Below, piece after piece: positions 63,945-64,000 of a stretch of DNA of 64,000 nt. The notes below the pieces were generated by a model, which worked only from the letters and a program-made list of their open reading frames with translations, was not told the DNA's origin and did not search any database. Every line of letters starts with the position of its first letter. Within the stretch, counting starts at the first letter, position 1. Origin of the DNA: Nitrospira sp. (GTDB taxonomy: Bacteria; Nitrospirota; Nitrospiria; Nitrospirales; Nitrospiraceae); NCBI GenBank assembly GCA_024998685.1, contig JACOEH010000006.1, positions 58,403 to 122,402 on the forward strand. Direction: 5' to 3'. The translations under genes and the position numbers were made by a program.

Positions 63945-64000
63945 CCAGTAGTGTCCGGTTAAACCGCGAAGAGATTCAGTTGGTTGCTGTTGGTGCCCTG
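63945..64000 (-). mobile_element. possible insertion-sequence end with transposase C-terminus (partial)
   Basis: On the minus strand the last bases read QGTNSNQLNLFAV and a stop (TAA at 63959-63961), a plausible transposase C-terminus, followed outward by TAGTGTCCGGTTAA-like sequence that resembles a terminal inverted repeat. Only 40-55 bases are inside the window, so the family cannot be named. It lies right after a truncated gene, as an IS insertion boundary would. Confidence 0.33.

Overview
The window looks like one accessory region of a GC-rich (roughly 58-60% by eye) Gram-negative chromosome. Two tripartite RND efflux systems, lipoprotein signals, a cbb3-type oxidase and many periplasmic c-type cytochromes show a respiring, double-membraned bacterium. 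The mix of sugar hydrolases, repeated pirin genes, DsbA/rhodanese pairs and cytochromes resembles what I know of Nitrospira-like (Nitrospirota) genomes. This assignment is an inference; no rRNA, tRNA or housekeeping marker is present to fix it.

Layout. 1-4.1 kb: end of a GH63-like glucosidase, an SDR, a cyclase-family hydrolase and a short-form 6-phosphogluconate dehydrogenase. 4.1-11.8 kb: a redox/electrophile-stress cluster (DsbA-like, rhodanese, NAD(P)H-binding protein, short pirin, DUF2630, long pirin, FMN reductase, beta-hydroxyacid dehydrogenase, frameshifted Hsp31-like hchA). 11.9-24.7 kb: two complete RND systems facing away from each other around a MarR gene; in the leftward one the permease and outer-membrane factor share one uninterrupted frame. 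25-33 kb: GH15 enzyme, a zwf relic, GNAT, histidine phosphatase, TMEM175-type channel, and a second stress group (HxlR regulator, pirin, FMN reductase, VOC protein). 33.6-38.1 kb: a cbb3-oxidase gene broken by three frame changes, a Spy-like gene with a nonsense codon, and a small cytochrome. 38.8-43.5 kb: a p-cresol-methylhydroxylase-like flavocytochrome (cytochrome and flavin subunits) with an aldehyde dehydrogenase. 43.6-49 kb: a graveyard of broken and chimeric genes. 49.2-58.9 kb: a second DsbA-rhodanese-DUF2630 cassette, then quinone oxidoreductase, catalase, GlcG-like protein, glutathione-independent formaldehyde dehydrogenase, PoxB, aldo/keto reductase and a zinc alcohol dehydrogenase. 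59.4-64 kb: glycogen-debranching-type enzyme, secreted proteins including DUF1259, a truncated DUF1080-like tail and possibly the edge of an insertion sequence.

Two themes tie the window together. Functionally, most intact genes would handle reactive electrophiles, aldehydes, quinones and peroxide, or pump toxic organics out. Structurally, the region is a mosaic: the same few families (short pirin, long pirin, FMN reductase, VOC, DsbA, rhodanese, DUF2630, NAD(P)H-binding protein) recur two to four times, and at least a dozen gene heads or tails are stranded between intact genes, several joined in frame to a neighbour. No complete transposase or integrase is visible to explain this. Several other genes carry single-base shifts in short G/C runs, which could be real decay or base-calling error; the nonsense codons and truncations cannot be explained that way.
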